A stretch of 64,000 nucleotides of DNA, from NCBI GenBank assembly GCA_011799875.1, contig CM022300.1:168905837-168969836 (forward strand). The letters are read 5' to 3'. Within the stretch, counting starts at the first letter, position 1. The number at the start of each line of letters is the position of its first letter. Under the pieces are notes generated by a model. That model was not told the DNA's origin, searched no databases, and saw only the letters and a program-made list of their open reading frames with translations. Positions 32,881-44,772 of this stretch are shown in pieces. This DNA is from Thinopyrum elongatum. Taxonomy: Eukaryota > Streptophyta > Magnoliopsida > Poales > Poaceae. Position numbers and translations under genes: made by a program.

Positions 32881-33848
32881 GAGTCGAGCGCCTACGCGGA
32901 TGACGAGGCCGGGTTGGATGATACCGGCACCTCGGTGAACCCGGAGGCCACCACGAAGGAGCCGGCAGCTGCGCAACTCCGGTGCGGGAATCGCCTGAAG
33001 CCGCCCTATTTATCTTTCTCGTACTTTTGTTAAGTGGCAGGTCCACCCAACCACTGGGGTGTATTGGTGAATGTAATGAACTCCGGCCTCGGGCCCATAT
33101 TTCAGTAATATAAATATTTTTGCGAGTGTTTACATCTTTGCTCTTTGTTCTCTAAGCCTTTTTTCTTGCTTGCTCCTTCTTTGGCATCCCCCCCCCCCCC
33201 CCCCCCGCTAGTCGAATAGTCGGGTTCCGGTCTGTGACAAGGAGTTCGGTCCTTGGAAAGAGCACTGAATACTTAGGCCTTTTGAATGTTGAGCGTGAGC
33301 GAAACACCCACTGGGCTGGCTGGCGGCAGCCGGCGAAGCCGGCTGGCGAGTAGCCGGTCATGCAGCAACTTAGTGTGGTGAGGCCGGGTTGGCCGATCCG
33401 GGAAATCCAACTTAGTGTTTCTCGGTGTGAAGGTGATTTGGCCCATAGTTCTTGCCGGCCAACAGCCGAAGCCGGACTATGGTGTAGGGCGAAGCAGAGG
33501 GCCTTGGCGACTCAAACATGCCGGGATGTGCTAAGGCGGACGGGGATTGTGGTCAAGCCGGCTAGCCCCCCGGGTTGGTCCGGCCAACCTGGCAGTGGAG
33601 GTTTAAGAAAATTTACAAGGATGTGTGAAACACAATTACTTGGTCGGAAAAGGTAGCCCCCGAGTGTCGTTCGGGGGTCCCATTGTCTTTCATAGGATTA
33701 CAAAAGGTAGCGATAGATACGTGCATATAGCTAACTGTCAAACGGGCGGAGGAGCTCTGCATTCCAGGGTCAGCTTCTTTCTTCGCCGGCGGTATCTCTC
33801 TTGCGCTTGTTCGGCTTGCGGTCAACGATGAGGCAGTAGGCGTTGTGG
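32881..33848. other. Spacer between antisense gene and integrase of Tat-5
   Basis: It holds the 3' untranslated part of the antisense gene and a poly-C run at 33188-33206. Tat-5 pol ends near its right edge. No further gene is supported. Confidence 0.6.
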
Positions 33849-34911
33849 TCACACAGGGCTTTGCTGACGATGAAGGGGCCCTCCCATGGGGAGGCCAACT
33901 TGTGCTGGCCGGCTTGCTGCTGGACAAGCCAGAGGACGAGGTCTCCCTTGCGGAACGCGAGGGGCTTGATCTTTTTTGCTGTGGTAGTGCCTCAGGCCTT
34001 GCTGATAGATGGCGGATCGGCTAAGGGCCAAGAGGCATGCTTCTTCGAGCAAGTCAGCGCCGTCTTCACAGGCTTCCTTGGCTTGGGCTTCTATGTACAT
34101 TATGACTCGTGGTGAGTCGAACTCGATGTTGGTCGGGATGACGGCTTTTGCTCCGTAGACGAGGAAGAACGGGGTGAACCCGGTCGACCGGTTTGGCATT
34201 GTCCGGAGACTCTAGAGGACGGCCGGCAGCTCGTCAAGCCAGCTACCGGGTGAGCGGATGAGGGGCTCAACGAGTCGCGGCTTGATGCTAGACAGAATCA
34301 GCCCATTGGCCCGCTCGACCTAGCCGTTGGATTGGGGATGAGCGATGGAGGCCAGGTCATGCCGGATGCCGGATACTGAGTAGTATTGCGCCAGAGCGCC
34401 TTTGGCAAAGTTGGTGCCATTATCGGTTATGATGTTGTGCGGACGGCCGTTGGCCTGTCCAGCTTCTTGATCGGCCGTGCTTCGATCCACTTGGTGAACT
34501 TGTCGACCGCCACCAGCAAGTGCGTCATGCCACCCCGAGCGGTTTTGAAGGGTCCCACCATGTCGAGGCCCTAGACCGCGAAGGGCCAGGGATGGTTTGC
34601 AGGGCTGAAACCAGCTGGTGGCTGCGCTTGCTGAAGCGTTGGCAACCCTCGCACTTAAGGACAAGCGACTTGGCATCTTTGAGGGCTGTGGGCCAGTAGA
34701 AACCTTGGCGCAAAGCCTTGAACACTAGGGACCTGGAGGCGGCGTGGTGCCTGCACTCGCCCTGATGTATGTCGAGGAGGATCTCTATGCCCTTGTCTTG
34801 CTCAACGCAGCACTGGAACACGCCCGTCGCGCTGCGCTTGACGAGATTGTTGTTGATGATGCTATAGGCGGACGCCCGGCATTGCATATGCCGGGCCTCG
34901 GTCCCGTCCAT
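33849..34911 (-). pseudogene. Integrase of Tat-5
   Basis: Minus strand. The zinc-binding HHCC region is kept at about 34800-34620 (DIHQGECRHHAASRSLVFKALRQGFYWP, KCEGCQ). After frameshifts the core reads HNIITDNGTNFAKGALAQYY and ASIAHPQSNG, then a stop and VERANGLIL, so the second Asp and the Glu of the DDE triad are recognisable. The C-terminal part reads RSTGFTPFFLVYGAKAVIPTNIEFDSPR and EACLLALSRSAIYQQGLRHYH. It would insert the DNA copy into the genome. It is inactive here through stops and frameshifts. Confidence 0.8.
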
Positions 34912-35830
34912 GGGGAGTGCTCCGCTCTCCAGGAAAACCAGTATCGGCTAGGCCCATGACCGAGCGATCACCACGGTGAAGACGGCCGCCAGGACGGGTT
35001 CCGGGCTGGCAGCCCCCGAGCCGGAGGTGGCAGCCCAGGTCAAGGACAGCGACGGCCGGGTTGAGCACAGCAGCCCCCGGGTCTGGTTGAGCAGCCCCCG
35101 GGCCAGGGTCAATGGTCGTCGGGGGCGCGACGGCAGCCCCCGGGAGTGTCTTGGGGACGGCAGCCCCCGAGCTTGAACCGGCAGTCCCCAGGTTCGGGTT
35201 GGGGAGGGGCGCTGCAGGGTCGTCCGGGATGAACATGGACTCCGAATCCGGAGACGGCTTGACGGACGGCTTGCGCAAGTACTCGAGGGAGACGCCGGGC
35301 GGTATGGACTGCCGGGATGAGCCAACTTTGGCTAGTGTGTTAGAGGCTTCGTTCTCTGCGCGTGGGACGTGTAGGAACTCACAGCCGTCAAAGTTGCCGG
35401 AGAGCTGCTTTACCAGGAAGCGGTAGCTGGCCATGTTGGCATCCCGGGCGTCCCACTCACCGGAACACTACTGCACCACCAGATCCGAGTCGCCATACCA
35501 TAGGATGCGCCCGACGCCAAGTTCCTTGGCAAGCCGGAGGCTATGCACAAGGTCTTCATACTCGACGACATTGTTGGAGGCGGTGAAGTGAATCTGGAGT
35601 GCGTACCACAGCTGGTCGCCCTTCGGGGAAGACAACACGATGCCGGCTCCCAAGCCGGTGCGCATCTTGGAGCCGTCGAAGTGCATGTGCCAGTGCGTCA
35701 AATCCGGCGGTGGCGGCAGGTACTGGGTCTCTGTCCAGTCGACGAGGAAGTCTTCCACGGCCTAGGACTTGATCATGGTGCGATGCTCGTAGAGGATGGT
35801 GTGGCTGGCCAGGCCGATGGCCCATTTGGC
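34912..35830 (-). pseudogene. Second (archaeal-like) RNase H and linker of Tat-5
   Basis: Minus-strand 35758-35468 reads DLTHWHMHFDGSKMRTGLGAGIVL, NNVVEYEDLVHSLRLAKEL and ILWYGDSDLVVQ. The D, E and D residues of an RNase H active site are visible. This extra domain after the normal RNase H is characteristic of Tat elements. The frame 35434-34862 continues with FDGCEFLHVPRAENEASNTLAK. An imperfect repeat of the form GAAVP/PGAAQ-DPGAAV follows (DNA 34980-35190, GGCAGCCCCCGG units), acting as a linker to integrase. Confidence 0.8.
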
Positions 35831-37126
35831 AACCCGGCCAGAGGCATCCCGGCAGCCCATGATCTCATCGATGGGGGCCGTGCTGACCACGGTGATGACA
35901 TGCTCTTGGAAGTAGTGCTTCAGCTTCTTGGCAGTAAAGTACACGCCGTAACACATCTTCTAGTAGTGCGGGTAGTTCTGCTTAGAGGCGGAAAGCACGT
36001 CACTCAGTTAGAAGATCGGGCGCTGGACGGACTGGATCTTGCCCTTCCCTGGTCGCTCGACCACCAGCACCATGTTGACCGACCAGGAGGTGGCGGCAAC
36101 GTACAGTAACAGCGACTCCTTGTCAGCCGGTGCGGCCAGGACGGGTGCAGTGGAGAGCATGCGCTTGAGATCCCGAAACGCTTCGTCTGCCTGTTCGTTC
36201 CATTTGAACGGCGACGTCTTTTTCATCAACTAATACAGGGGCAAGGCCCTCTCGCCCAGCCGGTTGAGGAACCGGCTGACTGAGGCCAAGCAACCGGTGA
36301 ACTTCTGGACATCGCGCAGCCGGGTTGGCTTGCGCATGCGCTCGATGGCCTTGATCTTCTCCGGGTTTGCCTTAATGTCGTGCTCCGAGATGAGGAAGCC
36401 GAGCAGCTTCCCGGCCGGTACGCCAAAGACGCACTTCTCCGGGTTGAGCTGGATCTGGTATTCATGCAGATTGGTGAAGGTTTCCTTCAGGTCATCAACG
36501 AACGTGAGGTGTTGCTTGGTCTTCACCACGATGTCGTCGACGTAGACGTGAATGTTGCGGCCGAGTTGCTTTAGCAGGCATTTCTGTATGCAGCGTTGGA
36601 AGGTGGCGCCGGCATTCTTCAAGCCGAACGACATGGTGATGTAGCAGTATGCCCCAAAGGGCGTGATGAAGGATGTTTTCAGGGCATCGGCCGGGTCCAG
36701 CTAGATCTGATGATAGCTGGAGTAAGCATCCAGGAAGGACAGGAGCTCGCAGCCGGCGGTGGAGTCGATCACTTGATCAATCCGCGGGAGAGCGAAAGGA
36801 TCCTTGGGGCAGGCCTTGTTCAGGCTGGTGTAGTCTATGCACTATTGCCAGGTGTTGTTCTTCTTTAGGATGAGGACCGGGTTGGCCAGCCACTCGGGGA
36901 GAAACACTTCCATGATGAAGCCGGCCGCGAGTAGCTTGGCGACCTCTTCACCGATGGTTCTTCTCTTCTGTTCTGAAAAGCGACGTAATGGTTGACGAAC
37001 AGGCTTGGCGTCCTTGCGGACATGTAGTTTGTGCTCAGCGTACTTCCTCGGAATTCCCGACATGTCCTTTGGGGTCCATGCAGAGATATCCCGATTCTCA
37101 CAGAGGAAGTTGACGAGCTCGCCTTC
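35831..37126 (-). pseudogene. Reverse transcriptase and RNase H of Tat-5
   Basis: Minus strand. The N-terminal part at 37063-36842 reads EHKLHVRKDAKPVRQPLRRF and EWLANPVLILKKNN. CIDYTSLNKACPKDPF follows after a stop. The palm at 36634-36230 has SFGLKNAGATFQRCIQ, the catalytic YVDDIVVK (Y at 36544, intact), NPEKCVFGVPAGKLLGFLIS and RFLNRLGERALPLY. 36229-35762 is the RNase H/connection (FKWNEQADEAFRDLKRML, LKHYFQEHVITVVS). Several stops interrupt it. The enzyme would copy element RNA into DNA. This is the only RT in the window with an intact YVDD, but the gene is not open. Confidence 0.85.
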
Positions 37127-37723
37127 CTATTTGCTGTCGAGGCGGGTGCCTACGATGATGTACTTGCTGCAGCTGGGGTCTTCCGGGTTTAGCTTGAACT
37201 TCTTGGTCTCCTTGGACGGCTGGAACGAGGCCTCACCAGCCGGCTCCTTAGCCGAAGCCGGCATGTCCGGCGCCTCGCTCGCCAGCGCCACAATCCGGTC
37301 GAGTTGGCGCTGCTCCTCGGCTATGACCAGCGACTCGGCCAGCCTGGCGCCGACTTGAGCGCAATCCATAGACTTTCTATAATCACCGACGACAGTGATG
37401 AGGCCCTTGGGACTCGGCAGCTTCATCTTTAGGTAGGCGTAGTGGGGGATTGCCATGAACTTGGCAAGCGTTGGCCGGCCCAGCAACACGTGGTACACGC
37501 TGGACAGGTCCACCACCTCGAACCAGATAGGTTCGCACCGGAAATGGTCGCTCCTGCCGAACAGGACATCAAGCCGGATCCGGCCGATGGGGGAGCAGGA
37601 CAGACCTAGCATGATACCGTGGAATACCATCCGGGATGGCTCCAACTGCTTGGCCTCGATGCCGAGCTTGGTCATGGTGTCGTGGTAGAGGATGTTGATG
37701 CTGTTGTCGCCATCAACGAGGAC
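37127..37723 (-). pseudogene. Aspartic protease of Tat-5
   Basis: Minus strand. VLVDGDNSINILYHDTM (about 37723-37676) marks the active site, with DGD where DGG/DGS is usual. HGIMLGLSCSPIGRIRLDVLFG and VYHVLLGRPTLAKFMAIPHYAYLKMKLP follow, then SYSK-type linker text to RT. It processes Gag-Pol in particles. A stop just upstream separates it from gag. Confidence 0.8.
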
Positions 37724-40080
37724 TCACAAGAACTTGCAGGTGCGCTTGGCAGCGATGATGGTGGTGTCGAGGATGAGGGCGTAGCCACCCGGGTTCTGCA
37801 TGACGGCCGGGTGGTCGTCCCTGGTCCAGATGATCAGGCGCTCCGAGCAGTGCATGTATTCCGGCACAGCCGGGACGATGGTGTTCACCTCCTGCCGGAG
37901 TAGGCGCTCGCTACGCTTGTTGTCACTGAGGCTGGTGAAGACGACGTAGCTTGCATTTTGGTTGGGGAAGACATCATTGTGCATTGCGCCATTTGCCGGG
38001 GGAGGGGGAGGAGGTGGAGGCGGCTGCCCCGCACCCGGAGCCGGAGCTGGAGGCGGTGGGATGTCGCCCGTCATGATGCGCTTGGTGATGGCGCACTGCC
38101 GAAGCATGTGCGTGGATGGCCTTGCGCCGCTGTGGTGTTTGCAGGGAGCGTCGAGCATCTCCTCAAAGCTCATGATGGGTTGCAATGCCATCTCGCCGGT
38201 TTGCCGGCGCTTGCCAACCGGCTCGGCCTCGGGCGCCTGCTCGGCGGCCGCGAGGAGGCGGTTGTCGTAGCGGGGGGCCTGCTGGTCGGCCTTGCACTTG
38301 TTGTTATGCTGGTTCTGCTGGCGGCCGCTCTCACTAGCTGGCTTGGAAGGGGATGCCGGCAATGCCTTGCCAGCTTCATCCTGCACCACTTGGACTTTCA
38401 TGGCGGAGTCAGCATTGGCGTACTTTTCAGCCGTGACCATGAGCGCGGCCATGGTGGTCGGCTCGGAGCGCAGGAGCTTGTGCTTGAAGAGGTTGCCATC
38501 CCGGCAACCACTCACAAAGTACTGAATGGCTTGGACCTGATGGACACCCTCGTAGCTGTTCCGGAGCTCGGTCCAGCGCGTGAGGTACTCGCGGCTTGTT
38601 TCAGTCGGCCCCTACATGCACAGGGCGAGCTGACTAGGATGTCCGGGACGCTTGTAGGTTCCGGTGAAGTTGCGGACGAAGGCCTGCACGAAGTTGACCC
38701 ACGCGTTGCTGCTACTGGCCGGCAGACTATTGAGCCATGTGCAGGCCGACCCATGGAGCTTGAGCGGGGCATAGCGTACGGCAAGGCGGCGGTTGCGGCC
38801 CGCGATGCCGACGGTGGTGGTGTAGTCGATGAGCCAGTCCTCCGGCTTGACGGTCCTGTTGTACTTGGGGGTGTCACGGGGTAGCGTGAACCCTTTGTGG
38901 AAGGGCTCATCCCGGAAGCGCGGACCAAAGCGTGCTGGCCCGACAGCATTGTGTTCCTCCAGCTCGAGGGAGAGGGCAAGCTAATCGAGGTGATGGCGAG
39001 CGTCGGTATCGTCGATGGCGTGTGGTCCTAATCGGCCTGCAACTGGGCCGCGGGGGGGCGGGTCGACCGAAGCCGGTCGGGCACGTCGGCCAGATTGCGG
39101 GGGTGATCTTGCCGGCGCCGCTCCTCCGTAGCCGGCTCGTTGCCCAGGCCGTCGCCGGCCGTCAGAGTGCGGTTGCGCCGGGTTCGGGTTCGGCCAGAAT
39201 GGGCTTCACTGGGGGGCGGGGAAGATGCCGTGTTTGGCTGCTCGGGATCCTTGGTGCAGCGCGAGCCAGACATAGCGGGATGGTTGAGGCGGTCATGCTA
39301 CATGTTCATAGCGCTGAGAAGCTCGTTCATGCACCGCAAGCGCTCCTATAGCTCCTCACCCCGCAGCTGCTCCAAGCCGACAGCGGTCGCTTGCGCGGCG
39401 CGCCTGTTCTTGATGGGGGTGTCGTAGATGGGCGGGATCGCGCACAGCGCACGGCCAATTGTGGTGCCATGGTTCCGCACCTTGCCAACCCGGCTAGGCA
39501 CGACGGCGGCTGTCGTGAAGCCGTACGCGGCATCGCGCTCCTGATGGGCGGACTCCAACCGACGCTGCATAGCAGCGAGCGTCGCGGCCTCGTCCAGCTG
39601 GCGCTTGTGCCCTTCCTCGAGGTGGGCCAGGGCCTCCGCGGCGTTTGTGGCATTAATGTTGGTGGCGATGGGGATGCTGAGGTTCTACATCGTGGCGCGT
39701 AGCGTGTCGGGTGGGCTGGCACGCTCTGCTGCGGCCCTGGCAGCGGCGGCATTCTTCGCGGCGCTGGACGAAGTGGAGCCGGAGCCAGTGGCGAGCACCT
39801 CCACCTGGACGCAAAGATCTGACACCCTGGCGGAGACGTCGTCGCCGAGGGGGACATGCGAGTCGGTGACGTCGAGCATCCCGCTGGGGTACTCATCGGC
39901 CGCGGACATATCAGAGATGCGCAGCACACAGAAAGAGGCGGTGAGCGAGTCAGTGAAGTCCGCCGTGATCGCACCGGGCACGTGAAACGCGCAGTGCGCA
40001 ATGTGCTCACCGAAGTCGATGAAGGGCCCCGTCTGGAACAAGTCTCTGGCCGGGACCTCGAGCTGCCCCACGGTGGGCAC
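37724..40080 (-). pseudogene. gag: gag of Tat-5
   Basis: Minus strand. The N-terminal frame at 40080-39685 (MPTVGQLEVPARDLFQTG, Ala-rich end) is followed by helical text (LEEGHKRQLDEAATLAAMQRRL). The capsid lies around 38960-38512, with TPKYNRTVKPEDWLIDY, RYAPLKLHGSACTWLNSLPAS and VNFVQAFVRNFTGTYKRPG in one frame. 38515-37724 is open: SGCRDGNLFKHKLLRSEP, a Gln/Asn-rich linker, a CKHHSG...LRQC Cys/His box, and a proline run encoded near 38000-38050. Frameshifts and stops occur in the N-terminal half. Confidence 0.8.
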
Positions 40081-40083
40081 AAA
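40065..40083 (-). other. Primer-binding site of Tat-5
   Basis: On the minus strand GTTTGTGCCCACCGTGGGGC lies just inside the LTR end. I read it as a mutated TTTGGCGCCCACCGTGGGGC, a primer site I associate with grass Tat elements. Confidence 0.65.
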
Positions 40084-40084
40084 C

Positions 40085-40990
40085 TATCGTGGTGGGTGCA
40101 CGACAGATGGTAAAGGATGGCTAAAGAGAGGGACAGGCTCGAGGGCACTAGTGGGCTCCAGAAGCTAGGTTGGCATGAGCGAGCGAGGAACGCAAGACAT
40201 ACCCAGGTTCGGGGCTCTCCGGAGATATAACACCCCTAGTCCTGCCGAGTGTGGTTTATACGTGGATGATACAAGGTTGCTCCTAGAGCTGTTTCGGAGA
40301 GGAAGGAAGACAGGCTAAAGCATAGGCTGCTCCTTCTCTCTGTCGTGCATGGAGGCTTCCTTGGGGGGTTTATAGGTCAACCCCCCAGGATTACAATGGT
40401 AAATTTACATGGCCGTGGGGCCGGGATGTCAGCGTCTGGGAAGCCGGCGTTGGGGCCCGCCGAGTACCAGGGTAAGCCGGGTTCTCCAGGCGCGGGCCCC
40501 GTGCGCAAGATGGCACTGTCCTCCATCTTGTCGTGCATCACGGAGTGGTTGGACCGGCTCGGCTACAGTGGCGTGTCGCGTGGTTGCCGTCATCTTGCGT
40601 CAGCCGGACGGGGGATGCATTGTAGCCATGCCGGCCTTGGTCAGCGGGGTAGGTGGGCCACTGTTGCCACGCTCCTGCCGGTTAGCGGGGTTGGTGGGCC
40701 ACTGTAGCCACGCTCATCCCTTCATGGGGACTTGTTCCGTCATACGCCTTGGACAGGACGGGGGCTGACCCGCGGCCGGGTTGAGGGACGCACTGTGGTT
40801 GCGGTTACTTGTTGAAGAAGTCTTGACTTGCTGGGGCCGGCCGGCATGTGCCAGCGGGCTTGGCCATGTTGCGGGACCTGGCCGGGTTGAGGAACCCGGC
40901 CAAGGGCAGCCCAGATTGAGGAGTGTTGCTGGCCCCGACGTTTTTGAAAAGGATCCGGGTTCCGTTGCCTGCCCAGGGTTCATCCTCCCG
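40085..40990 (-). repeat. 5' LTR of Tat-5 (right in window)
   Basis: It aligns with 17031-17967. In plus orientation it starts TATCGTGG (the expected TG mutated to TA) and reaches CATCCTCCCG, where Tat-7 begins. The last three bases, ACA, are found at 57118-57120 on the other side of Tat-7. Confidence 0.9.
40986..40990. repeat. Target-site duplication of Tat-7 (left copy)
   Basis: TCCCG at 40986-40990 against CCCCG at 57113-57117 (4 of 5). ACA, the missing end of the Tat-5 LTR, follows the right copy. Confidence 0.8.
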
Positions 40991-41486
40991 TGTTGATGCA
41001 ACAAACCCCAAGCGTGTGTTGCCCGGATTGTACACAGGCTCAAGAGCAAGGTTGCAGCAGCCAAGACGAGACCAAGCCGAAGAGATAGCTCTTTGAGAAA
41101 TCAAAGGGCGGTTCAAGAAGACCAAGACCCACCAAGTGAGCGAGATATCACTGAGGAAAAACCTCCCTTGCCGGGCAGGCGAGCCTGGCGGGGTCGAGGA
41201 CACCCAAAGGACAAGTCTCAAGACTACCCCGGCAAGCCTGCCGGGGACGCCGAGGGCGGACTATCCCGCCAAGGCACCACCGCTCCACCTCACAGCAACG
41301 CAAGTCACCTATCGGTGCGATGTCGGGCCCCCAAGTGATTAAGTGGCTATCATTTGGCACGTGGTAGCCATTTCTGAGGAAGATCACCCCTAAGTGACAC
41401 CCGTCCAGGACACGTGTCACGCAGACAGGCGAGAAGGTGGCTGAATGCCATGGCAAGGCTGTCGGGCTACACCCACGATGTGACAC
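40991..41486 (+). repeat. Left LTR of Tat-7, first part
   Basis: It starts TGTTGATGCAACAAACCCC and is interrupted after GACAC by Tat-8. The uninterrupted right LTR shows the same sequence running straight from GACAC into TAAGCG (56683 onward). Confidence 0.9.
41482..41486. repeat. Target-site duplication of Tat-8 (left copy)
   Basis: GACAC at 41482-41486 and an identical GACAC at 48755-48759. The empty site is preserved in the right LTR of Tat-7. Confidence 0.95.
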
Positions 41487-42398
41487 TATCGGCGTTCTTG
41501 TAACGGGGGTACCCAGACTTGCCTGCCTGTGGCCCACAGCGTGGCTTCATCAACGGCCTGGTACGGCCCAGCTTCAGCAACAACAACTCAAGACCCTCGC
41601 GAGGGGCCAAGCCTCGCGAGGCGGACGACATCAAGACCTCCACGAGGAGCGGCCTCCTCAGGCTGGCTCCCAAGCAGCGGAGATCTCTATGCAAGCCTCA
41701 CCTCGTGAGGTCCAGATGACGTGATCCATGATGACCAAGGCCAGACGGGCGCCAGCGGGCGCAGTGTACCAGTTTCCTCTTTGGTGCTAAAGAGGCAAGC
41801 GCAGGCGCGGAGTCCCGAGGAATCATCCAAAGGTTTCCATTCCCGTGCAACAAGACCAAGACCGCCAGGACGGCAGGATGGACATCATCACCGAGCCAAC
41901 CATGGTGTCACGACCAGAGGCTTTTGCAGGCGAAGACTACTTTTGTCAGGATAGCATGTACTAGTTGTCTCCCTTCGAATTTGGCCGCTGTGTGATCCCT
42001 AACCGCCTTTCATTTGGGAAGAGAACCAAGGCCACTATAAATAGGACTTAGCCACCACCGTAGTGAGGGGCAAGGGGAAAAAACTTAAGTCGGACGGATC
42101 ATTCAGATCACCCTCACTCCACCAGCTCACTCGAGCTCAAGAACACCTCTCCTCCTGAGGCTGTTCACCACTATACTAGTTCATCCTCAGCCCCTCGAGG
42201 CCAATCCACCACAAAGCAGGAGTAGGGTTTTACACCGCAAGTTGGCCCAAACCTGGGTAAATTGCAGTGTCTCTTTTCCTTATAGTTCGTCGAGCTAGGC
42301 TGTGAGATTAGCGAGTAGGCAGACTGAGGAGGACGAGTTCTTCGCACACACCCCAGAGTTTGAACCTCTCAAGGGTTTGCGGAACCCGAAATCCGACA
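41487..42398 (+). repeat. Left (5') LTR of Tat-8
   Basis: 912 bp, TATCGGCG (TG mutated to TA) to CCGACA. TATAAATA lies at 42036-42043. CTCGCGAG dyads lie at 41594-41606 and 41611-41622. The hairpin box lies at 42213-42262. Confidence 0.95.
42036..42043 (+). promoter_or_regulatory. LTR promoter TATA box of Tat-8
   Basis: TATAAATA. The same motif lies at 48392-48399 in the right LTR and at 58748-58755 in Tat-9. Confidence 0.65.
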
Positions 42399-42418
42399 TT
42401 TGGCGCGCCAGGTAGGGG
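42399..42418 (+). other. Primer-binding site of Tat-8
   Basis: TTTGGCGCGCCAGGTAGGGG directly follows the LTR and is intact. Confidence 0.9.
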
Positions 42419-42470
42419 TGCGTCGGAGCCTCTCTTCCACCGGTCGATCCACCACCGCTCCACCGCTTCC

Positions 42471-43948
42471 ATGGCTGATGCTCATCGAGCTCGTGCTGAG
42501 CGCCGGGCCGCCCTCACCGCCCGCGCCTCTCAGACAGCGCCGGCGAGGCACGAGCTGCAAGCTTCATCGCTGCACCCTTCTGTGCGGCGGGATGGACGCA
42601 CCGCCACCCCGTGGCTAACTCCGGGTGGTTCGTCATGTCATGCTCGTCGCGGGCCGGCGAACGTGCAAGCTACGTTGCTCATGGCGCGCGAGCTCCTGCA
42701 CTACCACTCTGTTGACGACCTCTATGAAGATTGGCTGGACCGCATCGCCGAGCTCGTCAGCGCCGCCGGGGAGTCTCCTGCACCGTCTCGCTCGCTGCCT
42801 CACCCGCCGCCTACTGTGGGTGACGTGGCCCACGGAGCACCTCCTCCACCTCCCCGTCAAGACGTCGCCCTCGAGCCAAGGCGCGAGGCCCCGCGGTGCG
42901 ACCCGCCGCGCAGGGCGCCGGTGCGTGAAGATGAAAGCTGCCAGGTGGTGCAGCGGCCGCAAGGAGATGCTCGTGCACTCCCAGCACTGTCACGTCAAGA
43001 CCGCGCGCTGCTTGCAGCGGTGGCGCGCGAGCGCCAAGACTAGGCTCCACCTCCACGATGGGCTCCCGTGGCCACGGCGAGTTGCCGCGCATTCACTCCG
43101 GAGCTTCGCAGCGTTGTCTGGCCGGGGAAGTTCAAGCCCGACCTGCCTCCGCGCTACGATGGCACCCCTGACCCTGCCAAGTTCCTACAGCTCTACGAGC
43201 TGAGCATCGAGGCAGCCAACGGCGACGAGAAGGTTATGGCCAACTGGTTTCCCATGGCCCTCAAGGATGCTGCGTGCTCGTGGCTCCTGAACCTGCCTGC
43301 GGGATCGATCTCCTCCTGGAACGAAATGCGAGAGCGTTTTGTCGCCAACTTCCAGGGCACTCGCGACCGTCCACCGACTGCGGGTGACCTGCGGTGCATC
43401 GAGCAACAGCCAGGAGAGACCTTGCAGAAGTACATCCAGCGCTTCAACAATGTCCGCCTCAAGATCCCCAAGGTGTCGGACGAGGCCATCATCTCGGCGT
43501 TCACTGATGGCGTCTGCGACGTCAAGATGAAGGAGGAGCTCGCCATACATGAGGACCTGTGCACTGCTCTAGAGATGTTCAACATGGCAACCAAGTGTGC
43601 GAGGGCCGAGGAAGGTCGCCTCTCTCTCCTGGAGCTCCCAGGGGCTGACCCAGAAGACAAGAAGGCCAAAGCCAAGGACGTGAAGCGCAAGGGACCGGCA
43701 AGCTCGTGGCCGAACCGGAGATGAAGCGAGGCTGCGACCACCCAGAGTCATCCAAGGGCAGCCGCCCGTTCTGCGTCTTCCACAACATGCACAGCCACAA
43801 CACCAACAACTACCAGGAGCTCAGGGCCATCCGCGACGGGCGCCTTGGTCGACGCCCCAAGCGTAGCGACCGAGGCTACAGCCGTAGAGGAGGCCGAGGT
43901 GGAGGACGCTGGGACGGCCGCGACCCCCGCCAAGAATGGCGTGATTAG
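42471..43948 (+). pseudogene. gag: gag of Tat-8
   Basis: The start is the ATG 42471 (MADAHRARAERRAALTARA). One frame runs to a TAG at 43041-43043 and continues in the same frame: FTPELRSVVWPGKFKPDLPP, RYDGTPDPAKFLQLYELSIE, MANWFPMALKDAACSWLLNL, SISSWNEMRERFVANFQGT and QQPGETLQKYIQRFN. A one-base frameshift near 43700 leads to FCVFHNMHSHNTNNY (the zinc-knuckle-like box, last Cys replaced by Tyr) and an Arg/Gly-rich basic tail. With only one stop and one frameshift it is close to intact. Gag forms the particle and binds element RNA. Confidence 0.85.
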
Positions 43949-44094
43949 CCTCGTGAGGACCGCTGGCAGGGCCAGCCTCGCAAGGGCCCCTGGAGAGACT
44001 AGCCTCGTGAGGACCGTCCTCAGGACAATGCTGGCATTCCTCCGCTGCCGCCACCACCAAGAAGGAACGACGACCACCACCAGGACGAGGGGCT

Positions 44095-44772
44095 GGCGCC
44101 TTCCAGGAGCCTCATGCCATCGCCTACATCCTGGGTGGCGCTCAGGCCACTGCCTCTCATCGCATCTTCAAGCAGTTTGCCCGTGAAGTTAACGCAGCCC
44201 TCCCCAAGCTCGAGGCAACGCGTCCGCTCAGGTGGTCCAAGTGCACCATCACCTTCAGCCCATCCGATCAGCTCAAGTGCGCGGCAACTGCCAGCGCTCT
44301 CCCGATGCTCTGCCCGCCTACCATCAGCAACGTGCTCGTCACCAAGACTCTCATCGATGGTGGTGCGAGGCTCAACGTTCTCTCCATCGAGACATTCGAC
44401 CGACTCCAGGTGCCCTACGACCAGCTGCAGCCTACCAAGCCTTTCTCAGGAGTGACCGACTGCTCCACCACCCCGATAGGGCAGATCCGCCTCCCTGTCA
44501 CCTTCGGCAAGCATGACAACTACCGCACCGAGCTCATCGACTTCAACGTCGCCCACATTCGCCTTCCATACAATGCGATCCTTGGGTATCCGGCCCTGGC
44601 CAAGTTCATGGCGGTGACTCATCATGGTTACAATGTCCTTAAGATGAAAGGGAGCTGCGGCGTCATCACGGTCGCCTGCGAGGAGAAGGACGCGGTGTGC
44701 TCTATCGAGCGCGCCTACCAGGCTGCGGCGGTCGAGAAACCAGACGATGAAGGCGCCGTCTACCCTCCCTGA
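44095..44772 (+). CDS. Aspartic protease of Tat-8
   Basis: The frame is continuous from about 44095 to the stop at 44772. It reads HAIAYILGGAQATASHR, LRWSKCTITFSPSD, the active site TLIDGGARLNVLS, then IGQIRLPVTFGKHDNYRTEL and LPYNAILGYPALAKFMAVTHHGY. The catalytic DGG is intact and the flap and hydrophobic segments are present. It would be made as part of a Gag-Pro polyprotein. The segment is missing from Tat-2. It is the best-preserved enzyme domain in the window. Confidence 0.75.
   Translation, partial: GAFQEPHAIAYILGGAQATASHRIFKQFAREVNAALPKLEATRPLRWSKCTITFSPSDQLKCAATASALPMLCPPTISNVLVTKTLIDGGARLNVLSIETFDRLQVPYDQLQPTKPFSGVTDCSTTPIGQIRLPVTFGKHDNYRTELIDFNVAHIRLPYNAILGYPALAKFMAVTHHGYNVLKMKGSCGVITVACEEKDAVCSIERAYQAAAVEKPDDEGAVYPP

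Noticed and set aside
33188..33206. Poly-C run as a functional G-quadruplex site
   Set aside because: A single homopolymer in a decayed spacer, likely slippage or sequencing-prone. No supporting context.
37958..38884. 308-codon plus-strand ORF opposite the gag of Tat-5
   Set aside because: It is the complement of a real gag and contains no independent motif.
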